Assembly (NCBI GenBank): GCA_016705335.1
Contig: JADIYN010000001.1
Location: 180,231-244,230 of the forward strand
Direction: 5' to 3'
Origin: Draconibacterium sp.
GTDB lineage: Bacteria > Bacteroidota > Bacteroidia > Bacteroidales > Prolixibacteraceae
Length of the DNA: 64,000 nt
Shown here one piece after another: positions 18,713 through 28,962 of this stretch; the first letter of the stretch is position 1, and every line of letters begins with the position of its first letter. A program made the position numbers and the translations under genes. A model generated the notes under the pieces. It had not been told where the DNA came from and made no database searches. It worked only from the letters and a program-made list of their open reading frames with translations.

Positions 18713-19777
18713 TTAAAACGATTCTCCAAAACTAATATAAAATCCCGACTGGTTTTGGGCGCCAACGGCATAATCAATCCTTAAATTTGTATTTTCTTTT
18801 TTATCGACTAAAAACCGAAATCCAAAACCTGCATTTGGTTTAAAACTTTCATTTTCTATTTGATTGAACTTTTTATAAATCATTGATATTCCGCCAAATG
18901 TGGCAATTCCAATCCTCCAAAACAAGTGGTTTCGCATTTCAAACTGAAGTGATGAAAGGTTTTTATCCCTGAACCTTCCCAAAAAATAACCTCTCACAAA
19001 TTCGTCGCCGCCAATTTCAGCAAAATCATAAAAAGGTGGATTTCCAAATACTGAAGACTGGTAAAAACGGCTGGCCAATGTGTGTTTATCATTTTCCCCA
19101 AAAGCAAAATAATGGCGATAATCCACTGTGGTTTTCAGGTAAAAAGAGGTGCTAAAATTGAATGAATTACCAAATTCGAAATAATCACCTTTTGCTGGCG
19201 ACAAAATATTATTCCTTGCATCTTTCAAAAATAGAACTTTCAACCCAAATGTATTTTCACTTTTTAATTCAGGATAAATCAGGCTGTCTTTCAAATACTC
19301 AATATTGTTAAAAGCTGAATACCTGATTCCCGAACCAATGAAATAGTTGTTTTTAATATTTCTGAACAGATCGGCGTCAATAATTGTGCGGTTACTTTGG
19401 AAGTTAACTTCGTTTGAAGCGGGTGTGTCAAATCCAATCCCGTAATACAGATCGGGATATTTTGAATAGTGAAGCAAGCCACGTGTAAACCAGCGCTCTT
19501 CTGGGAGTAAATAGTTCCAGTCCGATTCAAAAATCAGTTGTTTGTTCCATGTATAATTAAACTCAACACTTGCATTTGATGATCGTGTTAACGAATCGGA
19601 ATTGTAAAAGGTAAAAAGTGTGACTGCACCGATATAGGTTTTTGTTTCAGGAGAATAACCGATTGCCGGCACCGGCAGAACAGAAACTTTTCGGGCTGGT
19701 TTATTTTCCTGTGAATAAATTGAATTGTAAAAAATAAATAGAAAAACAAGTAAAACGGAAATTCTGATTTTAAACAT
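18713..19777 (-). CDS. Omp85/BamA-like outer-membrane barrel without POTRA domains
   Basis: 354 residues with a signal peptide (about 1-23). The chain is almost wholly a barrel: VLPVPAIGYSPETKTYIGA at the start, FNYTWNKQLIFESDWNYLL, RGLLHYSKYPDLYYGIG, and the loop-6-type signature GGDEFVRGYFLGRFRDK (the VRGF/Y motif of the surface antigen/BamA family). It ends with IDYAVGAQNQSGFYISFGESF, with a terminal Phe typical of barrel assembly signals. No POTRA repeats fit in the short N-terminus, so it is not BamA itself. It lies 14 bases after the cytochrome gene, suggesting an outer-membrane partner for the envelope redox proteins; this is inference. Confidence 0.8.
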   Translation of the reverse strand: MFKIRISVLLVFLFIFYNSIYSQENKPARKVSVLPVPAIGYSPETKTYIGAVTLFTFYNSDSLTRSSNASVEFNYTWNKQLIFESDWNYLLPEERWFTRGLLHYSKYPDLYYGIGFDTPASNEVNFQSNRTIIDADLFRNIKNNYFIGSGIRYSAFNNIEYLKDSLIYPELKSENTFGLKVLFLKDARNNILSPAKGDYFEFGNSFNFSTSFYLKTTVDYRHYFAFGENDKHTLASRFYQSSVFGNPPFYDFAEIGGDEFVRGYFLGRFRDKNLSSLQFEMRNHLFWRIGIATFGGISMIYKKFNQIENESFKPNAGFGFRFLVDKKENTNLRIDYAVGAQNQSGFYISFGESF

Positions 19778-19791
19778 TTTTTATCCAACTG

Positions 19792-20184
19792 TTAATTTTT
19801 CTCACCAAGGGCAATTATATATTCAACCAAAATATCAGCCTCTTCTTCGGGAAATGTTGCTATTGGCATTTCTGTGTTTTTGAATTCGAGCACTTTTTCA
19901 AACCTTGGCTGGAGTATCGATTTTTTCAAATATTTGCGATCGGCGACTACTTTAAACTCTTTTCCCTTTCGCAAAACTGTTATTTCTTTCATGTAAATAC
20001 CATTCAACGGCGGCCCGTAAACTTTTTTTCCTTCAAGTGAGTGACAAACTGCGCAACCGTATTTTGCAAACAACTGTGAACCTTGCTTCAGAATTTCCTG
20101 CTTGTCCATGTTTTTTACAGGCGATTTGTTGCAGGAAATCAACAAAAGCAGCAGGTATATAATCAACACATAATTTTTTTTCAT
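19792..20184 (-). CDS. c-type cytochrome lipoprotein
   Basis: 130 residues. The start has a lipobox (LLISC, near residue 18). One haem site CAVCH lies at about residues 44-48 (FAKYGCAVCHSLEGKKVYGP), and the Met of NTEMPIATFP near 104 is the likely distal haem ligand. The segment GPPLNGIYMKEITVLRKGKE and the spacing resemble the cytochrome c domain fused to some cytochrome oxidase subunit II proteins. It probably carries electrons in the periplasm, anchored to a membrane. It is the first gene of a compact minus-strand operon with the barrel, the cupredoxin-polyferredoxin and the propeller. Confidence 0.88.
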   Translation of the reverse strand: MKKNYVLIIYLLLLLISCNKSPVKNMDKQEILKQGSQLFAKYGCAVCHSLEGKKVYGPPLNGIYMKEITVLRKGKEFKVVADRKYLKKSILQPRFEKVLEFKNTEMPIATFPEEEADILVEYIIALGEKN

Positions 20185-20291
20185 TTCAAATAGAAATTTT
20201 TCAGATTGAAATAAATCTGAACGGCGGCTAAAGATAAACGATACTTTTTATTTGAAAAATTATGAAACAGAGAAGTGTCTTTTTAACGAAA

Positions 20292-22730
20292 TTATGGCTT
20301 CACACTGAAACTGCCTGTTCCCCGGCAAAGTTTTCCATCAGGAGTAATTCCCTCTACCACAATTTGCATATTTCCGGTTTCATCGCTGTTAAAAAACGAA
20401 ACCTGCGCTACGCCTGTTGAATCGGTTCGTACTATTGGGTTCCAGTAAAGTGTGCTGCGAAAATCTTTCTTGTTGTCAACAGGTTGCCGGGTTTCGTAAA
20501 CCGGTGAATAAAACCTGCGAAAAACGGAATAGCCAATAATTCTTGCGCTTTTCATTCCCATTGCATCTTTTGGCATGTTTTCAAATTTCTGACCCCTTTT
20601 TGTATAGAAATAAAGAATACCACCAGCTTTATTTACACCTGCAAATTGTGCAAATTTTATAAATTCAACCTTATCAAAAATACTACTTGAAAAACTTGAA
20701 AGTAAATCATAGTCGGCTGGAATACCATCAAGATAAATCGAGACCGGATATCCCCTGTAAAAAAATACAAACTTCCCTTCATCCATATGTTCTATTCTCA
20801 AACCGGCTATTTTTCCATCAATTGCATCATAAATCGATCCTGTTTCTTCATTGAGTTTATTCGCGTCTATTACATAATCAGCTTCCAAATACGGGCGAAA
20901 ATGTCCGTCATCTTTTTTATGTTTTTTTGCCATAATGTTGACGTCGCCCAATAAAATTGTATCGCTTAAACTCCATTTTCTGTTTATCAGCTCACTGCTT
21001 ATTTCGCTTAAATAATAACTCGTGGTAAATTGATTTTCATTGTAGTATTGATAATTTACAGGTAAAATCCCGGGGTTGGGTGATTTGGAAGATTTATTAT
21101 CCAGTTCAATCCAGTTATTTCGCCGCTCTTTTTTGTTACCGGCCTGCAACGAAACATAAACTGTATCCATAAAAAACATATCGGAAAACACAAAATTCCC
21201 CAACGAATCGGTTTTTTGATTGTGAACAGCAAGCTGACTTTTCACAAACATCATTGTTACATTGCTGTTTTTTATGGGTTTTTCTGTCAGCCAGTTTTTA
21301 ACTTTTCCCCTGAGTTGTATGCTGTTTTCGGGCTGATATTCAATTTCAGGCAACTTGTTTTCTTTGATTTCCTCCCACTGAAAATACCGGTAGCCGTGTG
21401 TGAGCATTAAATTATCGAGTGCCTGCAAGGTAGATATACTGTCGTCTTTAAAATAAAAGGCCGGGTCTTCAATTGTGCCCTTCAATTCTGAATCAAGCAA
21501 AAACTGTGTGAGTATATTTTTAGGATATTTTTCGGTTTCGAGGCTGTTTTCAGGATTGTAAACCGACATGGAAAGATTTGCCTGACAAGCGTTTCCGGCA
21601 TTTGTAAATGCTTTTACATCGAGCTGCACCATTTCACGCGTGAGGTAATCAGGTTTGTCCGTTTCTATTTCAATTTTTACAAAATCGCGATGATTTACAA
21701 ATACAAGCCTTTCGCAATTTGGGATCATTTCATTATCGAACAAAGTGAATTTGACGATTCCTGTTGGAAACAGATTTTTATCAACTTCAAAACTGGTTGT
21801 TTTTTCTGTCAAAGCAATTTGCTTTCGATAACAAACCTGACCTCCGGTTTGCCCGATAAGTAAATACTCATTTTTTTGAGAATTTTCAAGTTGAACCGAA
21901 TTCCTTGAAATTTGAAACTGGATTTTTGCGGAATCATTTGGATTGACAGTAAGTTTTAATGCATCAATTTGAGAGACCGGTAGTTCAACTTTTACCGAAA
22001 TATCATCTGAAAAAAACGCCTGCGCGGAATATTTTTCCCCTTCTTTCGGTGTGAGATCAATATTTCCCATTCCCTTAAAACCACTTTTGAAATTGGTGAT
22101 TTTATTTCCTTTGTCATCAAAAATTTCGCCTTCAACCGAAATTCCTTTTCCATTTTTGTCAACCGCTTTAAAAGCCACCTTGTTTTCCATACCGGCAACA
22201 AATGTCCCACCTTCGGGAAAAAACTGCAGGTCAATTTCTTTTGATCTTAATTCAAGCAAATCGCTTTTAATTGATTTATCGCGAAGATTCAGGATAATAA
22301 TGTCTTTTCGGAAAAACCATTCTTCGCCGAAATTCCGCATCCAGTTGGTGTAAACCCTGATTTGATAATTACCGCTCGAAATTGTATCAGCCAGTTGAAA
22401 ATCACCATAAGCCAATCCATTTTGCGCCCATAATATTTTTTTATCGATAATCTCACCCGACGAATGAATGAGTTCAACATATACATTGCAATCGGGTATT
22501 GCTGAATTTAAAAGATACGCTTTAAACCAAATATCTTCACTTGCCCAGTACGAGGGCCTGTCGAGGTGAAGATAAATTTTCTCCTGCGGAAAACGTAATT
22601 GATAAAGATTTGCTTTTGTGATTAATTTCTGCTCTTTTTTATCCTGATCAGAAACCTGATAAAACGAGTGAAAAGTTAAACTCACCAGCAGGAAAAAAAA
22701 TAATGAAAATAGGTTACGAAAAGTTTTCAT
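20292..22730 (-). CDS. large MG2/carboxypeptidase-like and TonB-plug domain protein
   Basis: 812 residues with a signal peptide (about 1-23). The N-terminal part has the MG2-like block EKIYLHLDRPSYWASEDIWF (about 51-70) common to a Bacteroidota envelope family. Several beta-sandwich regions follow, with a carboxypeptidase-regulatory-like repeat around IQLRGKVKNWLTEKPIKNSNV. Near residues 620-720 there is a TonB-plug-like segment (ETGSIYDAIDGKIAGLRIE, FFYRGYPVSIYLDGIPAD). There is no barrel, so it is not a transporter. The C-terminus ends in an Ig-like strand. Such proteins are thought to act at the cell envelope, but the role is not established. It stands alone between the redox operon and the cytochrome module. 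Confidence 0.75.
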   Translation of the reverse strand: MKTFRNLFSLFFFLLVSLTFHSFYQVSDQDKKEQKLITKANLYQLRFPQEKIYLHLDRPSYWASEDIWFKAYLLNSAIPDCNVYVELIHSSGEIIDKKILWAQNGLAYGDFQLADTISSGNYQIRVYTNWMRNFGEEWFFRKDIIILNLRDKSIKSDLLELRSKEIDLQFFPEGGTFVAGMENKVAFKAVDKNGKGISVEGEIFDDKGNKITNFKSGFKGMGNIDLTPKEGEKYSAQAFFSDDISVKVELPVSQIDALKLTVNPNDSAKIQFQISRNSVQLENSQKNEYLLIGQTGGQVCYRKQIALTEKTTSFEVDKNLFPTGIVKFTLFDNEMIPNCERLVFVNHRDFVKIEIETDKPDYLTREMVQLDVKAFTNAGNACQANLSMSVYNPENSLETEKYPKNILTQFLLDSELKGTIEDPAFYFKDDSISTLQALDNLMLTHGYRYFQWEEIKENKLPEIEYQPENSIQLRGKVKNWLTEKPIKNSNVTMMFVKSQLAVHNQKTDSLGNFVFSDMFFMDTVYVSLQAGNKKERRNNWIELDNKSSKSPNPGILPVNYQYYNENQFTTSYYLSEISSELINRKWSLSDTILLGDVNIMAKKHKKDDGHFRPYLEADYVIDANKLNEETGSIYDAIDGKIAGLRIEHMDEGKFVFFYRGYPVSIYLDGIPADYDLLSSFSSSIFDKVEFIKFAQFAGVNKAGGILYFYTKRGQKFENMPKDAMGMKSARIIGYSVFRRFYSPVYETRQPVDNKKDFRSTLYWNPIVRTDSTGVAQVSFFNSDETGNMQIVVEGITPDGKLCRGTGSFSVKP

Positions 22731-22800
22731 TGGCTTACTTCTGATTTCTCAAAAATAATCAAAGAAATAATTGTTTTAAGCCGCATGATTAATCACAATT

Positions 22801-24914
22801 TCAATTCAGAAATAGTTCATCAACAAAAATCCAGGCAGGTTCTCCTTTTCCGCGATGCCAGGATGGTAATTTTTTTAGATTGGCAACTGTGAATTTGTAA
22901 TATTGAAATGAAGTTCCTTCGGGGAAATCGCAATTGAAAGATTTGGCACCTCTCGCATCTGATTCCAGGCCATCGGGGAATTTGGCTTCTGTTATTTTTT
23001 CAAAGTTTTTTGAGTCGTTGCTTCCTTCCACAACTACTGATTTTATTGGGAAAATATAAGCGCCAATATCAATAAGGGCATTTAAATACATTGATTTCAA
23101 AGGTTTTGACTGTTTGAAACCGACAACAAATTCCATGTCGTAATCCCTGTAAGCCAGCCATTCGCCATTTGACGTATTTCCTTCGCCTAACTGAAAGTTG
23201 ACAAGCGTTTTGGCACCATCATTTTTATATTTCGGATGAGGATCGGTAACCAGATAAATTGTATCGGGTTGAATTCCGGATTTGTAAAATGTACGTTGAA
23301 CCACGTCGCTGCTGATCCAGCCCGGTTTGAAGGCTTTAATTTTCAATATTGTGTTTTCTGAAAGTATGATTGGTAAATTGTATTCACTGCTTTTAAACTG
23401 TCGGGTTCGCTGCCGTCGGTTGTGTATTTAATTTCAACACCTTTTAACAGGTGTTTTAGTTTTACAGTTAATTGATTGGAAAAAATAGATGAATCCTGGC
23501 CAATTGTAGGATTGCTGATTTTCATAATTTTATCTTCCAGATTGTCGCCAACAACAATATTTATATCCGGATATTTTGCAATTACATCTTCAAGCTGTTT
23601 TTTATCAGCCCTTTGCGACCAGACATGAACCGATGAAAACTTCGATCCATCCAAAAATTCATCCAATTCTTTGTCAGTAAGGTCAATCCCCGAAATTGAA
23701 ATTGTTTCAAGTTTTGACAGCGATTTCAAAACCCCGAGAGAACCAATTTCAAGTTTGGTAGAATTCAGGTTCAACTTTTGTAAGTTACTGAATTGCATAA
23801 TAATATCAAGGTCTTCCTTAACAAGCGGCATTCCCTGCATATTACGGTTTACAATACTTGTTTTAATTTTCTCCAGCTTTTTCAGATTTGCGCGGTTGTA
23901 GTTTGAACCCTGAAAAAAGTTGACTTCCACTTCTTCCGACCCATTAAACAGGTAATTCACTGAGCTGTAATTTGAATTAAATTCATCCAAATCAGGCAGG
24001 TCAAAATTAAGCGCTGCTTTTTGATTTACTGCGTACCTGTATTTATTTACAAGAAGGAATAAGCTGTCATTTGCTGTTAATTCATTTAATCGATAATCGA
24101 AATTGGCGCCCGAATTTACCCACAACCTGAGAATATTTTTCTCATCATCTGTAAGTTGCAATTTGCCTTCGGGTGGCATGTGACTTTCGTGTTCAAGTGG
24201 TAAATTAATGACTTTCAAGAGAATACCATCTTCAAATAAATCTCCGCTTTCACCACCAAGCGAAATTCTTTCGGGATTGTTGAGCTGCAAACCGCCTTTT
24301 GTTTTATCATCCCCATGGCAACTGATACATTTTTGTGCTAATATTGGTGCAATGCCTGACTGATAAATTGTAGTTGTGCTGTCGGTTGTTATTTGATTTT
24401 CAGTTTCAGCAGATTTCGGAAAACTCAGGGCATTTACTCCGTGTGTTAATTGCGCACCTTTGTGTGTTGAACCAATTAAAACAACCAAAAACAAAACCCC
24501 AAAAAACTTTTTTAAGTTGATATTTAAATTCAGCATATAAATAAACGACCAGCTTAAAATTGCAACCACAACACCGCCCCATTTATGCCAGAAAATCAAT
24601 TCTGCTTCGTAGGCATTCTGTAACGACAACAATATTCCAAATGCCGCAACAACACTGGCTAGTAGCGCATTTACAGACAACAGTAATTTTTCGGTTTCAA
24701 CTGGGATTCTTTTATGCTGAAAAAAGAGGAAATAAATTGAAATCAGAAATCCAAATACGATAGGAAAATGCAATGCCAGCGGATGAAATTTGCCTAACCA
24801 CTGAATTAAAAGCCCGGGTTGAATGCTGTTACTAAAAACTGCCAGAACGACAAGCAAAGGATTTAAAATCCACAAACACAAATCGAGTATTTCAGAAACC
24901 TTTTTCCAACTCAT
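22801..24914 (-). CDS. DUF2231-cytochrome-LRR-CHB_HEX-discoidin fusion (1-base frameshift)
   Basis: One gene of about 704 residues read across a frame break near 23372. The apparent start at 23346 is only a TTG inside the domain; the corrected join reads LSENTILKIKAFKPGW. In order: a membrane region of four or five segments like DUF2231 (about 1-155); a planctomycete-type cytochrome domain PSCyt1 with CISCH (about 196-200) and SHMPPEGKLQLTDDEKNIL; leucine-rich-like repeats (about 330-460) such as LQKLNLNSTKLEI; a chitobiase C-terminal-like domain KYTTDGSEPDS (about 496-560); and a discoidin-like C-terminus with VVVEGSNDSKNFEKITEA. It probably tethers electron transfer and carbohydrate binding at the inner membrane. 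Sits 62 bases after the DUF1501 gene. Confidence 0.8.
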
Positions 24915-24976
24915 ATTTATCTACTTCGCCCCCTTTTTAATTCTAATTCAACTTATCAATCTATAATCAATCTTCA

Positions 24977-26430
24977 TCAATCTTTGTACGCAATTAAATC
25001 ATGTACCACTTTGCCGCTGACATCGGTTAACCGGTAACGACGTCCCTGATTTTTAAAGGTAAACTTTTCGTGGTCAATTCCCATTAAATGCATAACCGTT
25101 GCCTGAAAATCATGAACATGAACGGGCAGTTTTGTAATGTTGTATCCAAAATCATCTGTTTCACCAAAAACTCCGGGTTTAACTCCACCACCCGCCATTA
25201 AAATGGTAAAGCAGCGTGGATGGTGGTCGCGGCCATAATCATCAATTGTCAGTTTTCCCTGGCAATAATTTGTCCGGCCAAATTCACCGCCCCAAATTAC
25301 AAGGGTTTCGTCGAGCAATCCGCGCTGTTTGAGGTCTTTGATTAATGCAGCTGATGATTGGTCAACGTCTTTGCACTGACCTGCAATTTCTTTGGGAAGA
25401 TTTCCATGCGTGTCCCAACCCTGGTGATAAAGTTGTACAAACCGCACCCCGTTTTCAGAAAGTTTGCGCGCCAGCAAACAGTTAGCGGCATAAGTTCCGG
25501 GGACCAGACAATCGGCGCCATACATTTTTATGATTGATTCAGGTTCATTTTGCAATGAAGTAATTTCGGGAACCGCCATTTGCATCCTGTAAGCCAGTTC
25601 GTATTGCTGAATTTTTGTTACAATTTCAGGGTCGCCAATATTCTTGTATGATTCATTGTTTAATGCCGAAATTTCATCCAACATTGCCCGCCGGTCAGTT
25701 CTGTTTATAAATTCAGGGTCGGTAAGGTATTTTACCGGTTCTTCACCACTGCTAAACTGAACACCCTGATGAATGGAATCCAAAATCCGTTGGTCCACAA
25801 TTTTGAGTAAACGCCCTGTCCGTTTCCTTTTCCTTTGCTGAGTAAAACACAAAAAGCAGGCAGGTTTTTGTTTTCGGTGCCCAGTCCATAACTTAGCCAT
25901 GAACCCATGCTTGGCCGGTTACCAACCTGTGCTCCTGTCTGGAAAAAAGTGAGTGCAGGATCATGATTTATAGCTTCCGTGTACATTGAGCGAACCATAC
26001 AAAAATCGTCGCTCATGCTTGCCATGTTAGGTAATAATTCGCTAAACCATGCGCCGTTGTTACCATATTGGGCAAAACTAAATTTGCTTCCTGCAAGCGG
26101 AAATTTGGCCTGATTTGAAGTCATTCCCGTGAGCCGTTGTCCCATCCTGATGCTATCGGGCAACTCTTCACCCTGCATTTTTTGAAGTAGTGGTTTATAG
26201 TCAAACAATTCCAGTTGTGATGGAGCGCCATTTTGGAACAGGTAAATCACTCGTTTTGCTTTAGGAGCAAAGTGGGGGAGTATAGTCGTGAAAAGTTCCT
26301 CTTCCTGTTTACGTTCAAACAAACCTGGAATCATCAGTGATCCCAGTGCCAGACCACCAACACCCAAACTCAACCGCGTTAAAAATTTACGTCGGTTTTG
26401 ATTTAACATATGCTCCTGAAATTCTTTCAT
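24977..26430 (-). CDS. Tat-exported DUF1501 sulfatase-fold protein (1-base frameshift)
   Basis: 484 residues after correction. The start carries a Tat-type signal (RRKFLTRLSLGVGG, about residues 12-25). DUF1501 blocks are clear: RVIYLFQNGAPSQLELFDYK near 58-77, then RSMYTEAINHDPAL. After a break near 25800 it continues WDTHGNLP, VIWGGEFGRTNYCQG, GRDHHPRCFT and the C-terminal FTFKNQGRRYRLTDVSG. The family has an alkaline-phosphatase/sulfatase fold, mostly found in planctomycetes, and its reaction is not established. ATG 26409 with an AGGAG sequence 5 bases upstream could also be the start. It is 100 bases downstream of the PSCyt1/DUF1553 gene, its usual partner. Confidence 0.85.
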
Positions 26431-26529
26431 CGCTTTCTAATTATTGCTTTACATAAAAATTTCTAATTCCTTCTAGGGCTGGCCCGCGGGGTGGGGTTAA
26501 TTTTCGTTTGTAAATCTTTCATCGTAAAA

Positions 26530-28852
26530 TTAAGTTCTTGTAATTGCTTCTTCCAAATTATAAATCACTAAAATAGTTTTCATCAAAGCCCCGGCTTCCA
26601 GTTTGTCCACTTCCACTTTTGGATGTTCGAATTCCCCAACTTCCAAAGTCGATTTCAATAAATCGGGATTTTCAGTAAAGAATTCCTGTTGTTTCATGCA
26701 GTATTCCACCATTTTTGTTTTTTCAAATTTTGATGGTTTACGCACAAGAATTATTTTAAAAGCCTGTTCAATTTTTTCATCGAGGTCATTCTGCTGAAGA
26801 GAAATATTTTCGGCTAAAACACGGCTGGCTTCCAAAACTGTGGATCGTTTAACATTGACAAAGCCTGTAAAGGTGTGTTTGTACTGGTTCGTTTCCCTTC
26901 GCACTGATCGCGGCTGCTTGCATCGAAAATCATCAAAACCGGAGGAGGTGCCGTTAATTTAAAAATAGTGTATAAACCGCGCCGGTACAAATCGGGGCCA
27001 TGATCCTGTTTATAACTTGCCAGCACGCCTCTTCCCGACGTTGTGCTTTCCCAAACTCCTTTTGGTTGATAAGGTTTTACGCTGGGGCCTCCAATTTCAG
27101 GATTCAGCAAACCGCCGCTGCTTAAAACCCAGTCGCGAACAATTTCAGCTTTGAACCTGATACGTGGCGCCCTTGAATAATAATTGTTTTCAGGATCAAT
27201 TTCCAACTGTTTGTTGCTAACATTGCCCGACTGACAATAAGTGTTGCTGGTGAGCATTTTTTTGATGAGATATTTCACGTCCCAGTTATGTTCCATAAAA
27301 TCGACCGCCAGCCAATCGAGTAATTCGGGGTGTGAAGGTAAACTACCTTGTAATCCATAGTCAGTTGACGATTTTACAAGACCTTTTCCAAAAATTTCCT
27401 GCCAGATAAAATTCACAAAAACACGGGCAGTCAGGGGGTTATTTTTATCGATTGTCCATTCAGCTAAACCCAGTCTGTTTTGCGGAAAAACAAGCGTATC
27501 GAAAGGCATAATTGCCTCAATGGCAGTTGGTTTTACCTGAATATTTGTTGGCGCATCGTAACTACCCCAGCTCAAAATATAGGTGGGCTTTTTAACAATA
27601 GTGTCGCCCATTACCGAAACCTCTAAAAGGTTCGTATCGGGTGCATTTATATAAGTCATCAGATTTTCCCTGTCTTCTTCTGTAATAAATAATTTCGGAT
27701 TTTTTGCAGGAGTTGACTGGCTGACATCACCTTCGTAACCAATTTCCCTGCTTTCATTGAAAAAAGCATACAACTGGTAATAGTCTTTTTGCGAAAACGG
27801 GTCGTATTTATGGTCGTGGCACTGCGCACATTCAATAGTAACACCCATTATTGCCTTGCCAAAAGGGTTTGTTTTGTCGATATTGTAGGAAACACGGTAT
27901 TCTTCATCAATAACCCCACCTTCTTCTGTGTATTTATGATTTCGGAAAAAAGCTGTTGCCAGAATAGTTTCTTTTGTTGCATTTGGCAATAAATCTCCGG
28001 CAATCTGGTAAGTTAAAAATTTATCATAAGAAATATTTGTATTGAATGCGTTGATAACCCAATCGCGCCAGGGCCACTGCGAGCGGATATTATCATCCTG
28101 AAAACCATAGGAATCAGCGTAACGCGCCAAATCCATCCACAAAATGGCCATTTTTTCGCCATAGGCAGGTTTTTGCAAGAGTGTGTCAATTAATAGGTTG
28201 TACCAGTTTTTATCCGATAAATTTGCCCATTTATCTATTTCCGGTAAAGTTGGTGCCAAACCCGTAATATCGGCAAAAGCGCGTTTAATTAATATTTCGC
28301 GTGGTGCGGCTTTATTTGGTTTGAGTCCCTGTTTTTCTATTTTCCGAAGAATAAAATTGTCGATTTCATTTTTTACAAGATCATCATTTTTTACTTCCGG
28401 AACTTCCGATTTTACGGGTGCAATAAATGCCCAGTGTTTTTCGTATTTGGCGCCCTCTTTTATCCATTGTTTGAAAACTGCGATTTCTTCGGGGGTCAGT
28501 TGTGGCAGGTTACTTTCGGGTAAAGGCATCATTACAGCCGGGTCGGTTGACTCAATTCTTCTGATTAATTCACTTTCTTCAGGCGAACCCGGTACAATAG
28601 CAAAATGGCCTTTATTTACAGTTAATTCAGCAAAAGCGCCTTCCTGCAAATCCAATCTCAGCGCAACTTTTCGGGTTTTTGCATCCGGACCGTGACAAAG
28701 AAAACATTTGTCGGAAAGAATCGGACGAATATCTCGGTTGTAGGAAATTTCAGTATTCTGGTTACTTTGTTTTGGTTTGACAGGTAAAAAATGCCAAACG
28801 CAAATCCGGCAAACAGAATTACAATAATGGATATAAAATATTGTTTTTTCAT
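26530..28852 (-). CDS. PSCyt1-DUF1549-DUF1553 cytochrome protein (two frameshifts)
   Basis: 774 residues once two lost bases, near 28790 and 26830, are restored. An N-terminal membrane segment (about 4-24) leads to a cytochrome domain whose haem site CFLCH is visible in YNRDIRPILSDKCFLCHGP (about 40-58). DUF1549 (PSCyt2) follows, with YEKHWAFIAP, AFADITGLAP, WMDLARYADSYGFQDD and CAQCHDHKYDPFSQKDYYQL, which holds a second CxxCH-type motif. DUF1553 (PSD1) covers the C-terminus: PLTARVFVNFIWQEIFGKG and TNTPLQALSMLNDPQF. It is paired with DUF1501 as in planctomycetes, where such pairs are linked to breakdown of complex carbohydrates; function unproven. Confidence 0.85.
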
Positions 28853-28874
28853 CCTAATTTTTACGGTCTTTAAA

Positions 28875-28882
28875 CAAATCTA
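28875..28882 (-). promoter_or_regulatory. -7-like box TAGATTTG
   Basis: On the minus strand TAGATTTG matches TAnnTTTG and lies 22 bases before the PSCyt1/DUF1553 start. No -33 element at good spacing is seen. Confidence 0.3.
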
Positions 28883-28930
28883 TTCGTTTTTCAACAACTA
28901 AACCACCCCTTTCCACTCACCTTTCGCACT

Positions 28931-28955
28931 CCCCTCCTTGAAAGAAAAGGAGGGG
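28931..28955 (-). terminator. 9-bp hairpin after the NHL gene
   Basis: CCCCTCCTT and AAGGAGGGG form a perfect stem with a 7-base loop, 7 bases beyond the stop of the minus-strand NHL gene. No T tract follows on either strand, so it may be an mRNA-end stabiliser or weak terminator before the next gene. Confidence 0.4.
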
Positions 28956-28962
28956 AAATATT

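Noticed and set aside
23343..23346. Apparent overlap start of a separate discoidin-like gene
   Set aside because: The start would be TTG inside a CHB_HEX-type domain, and the other frame reads straight through as LSENTILKIKAFKPGW.
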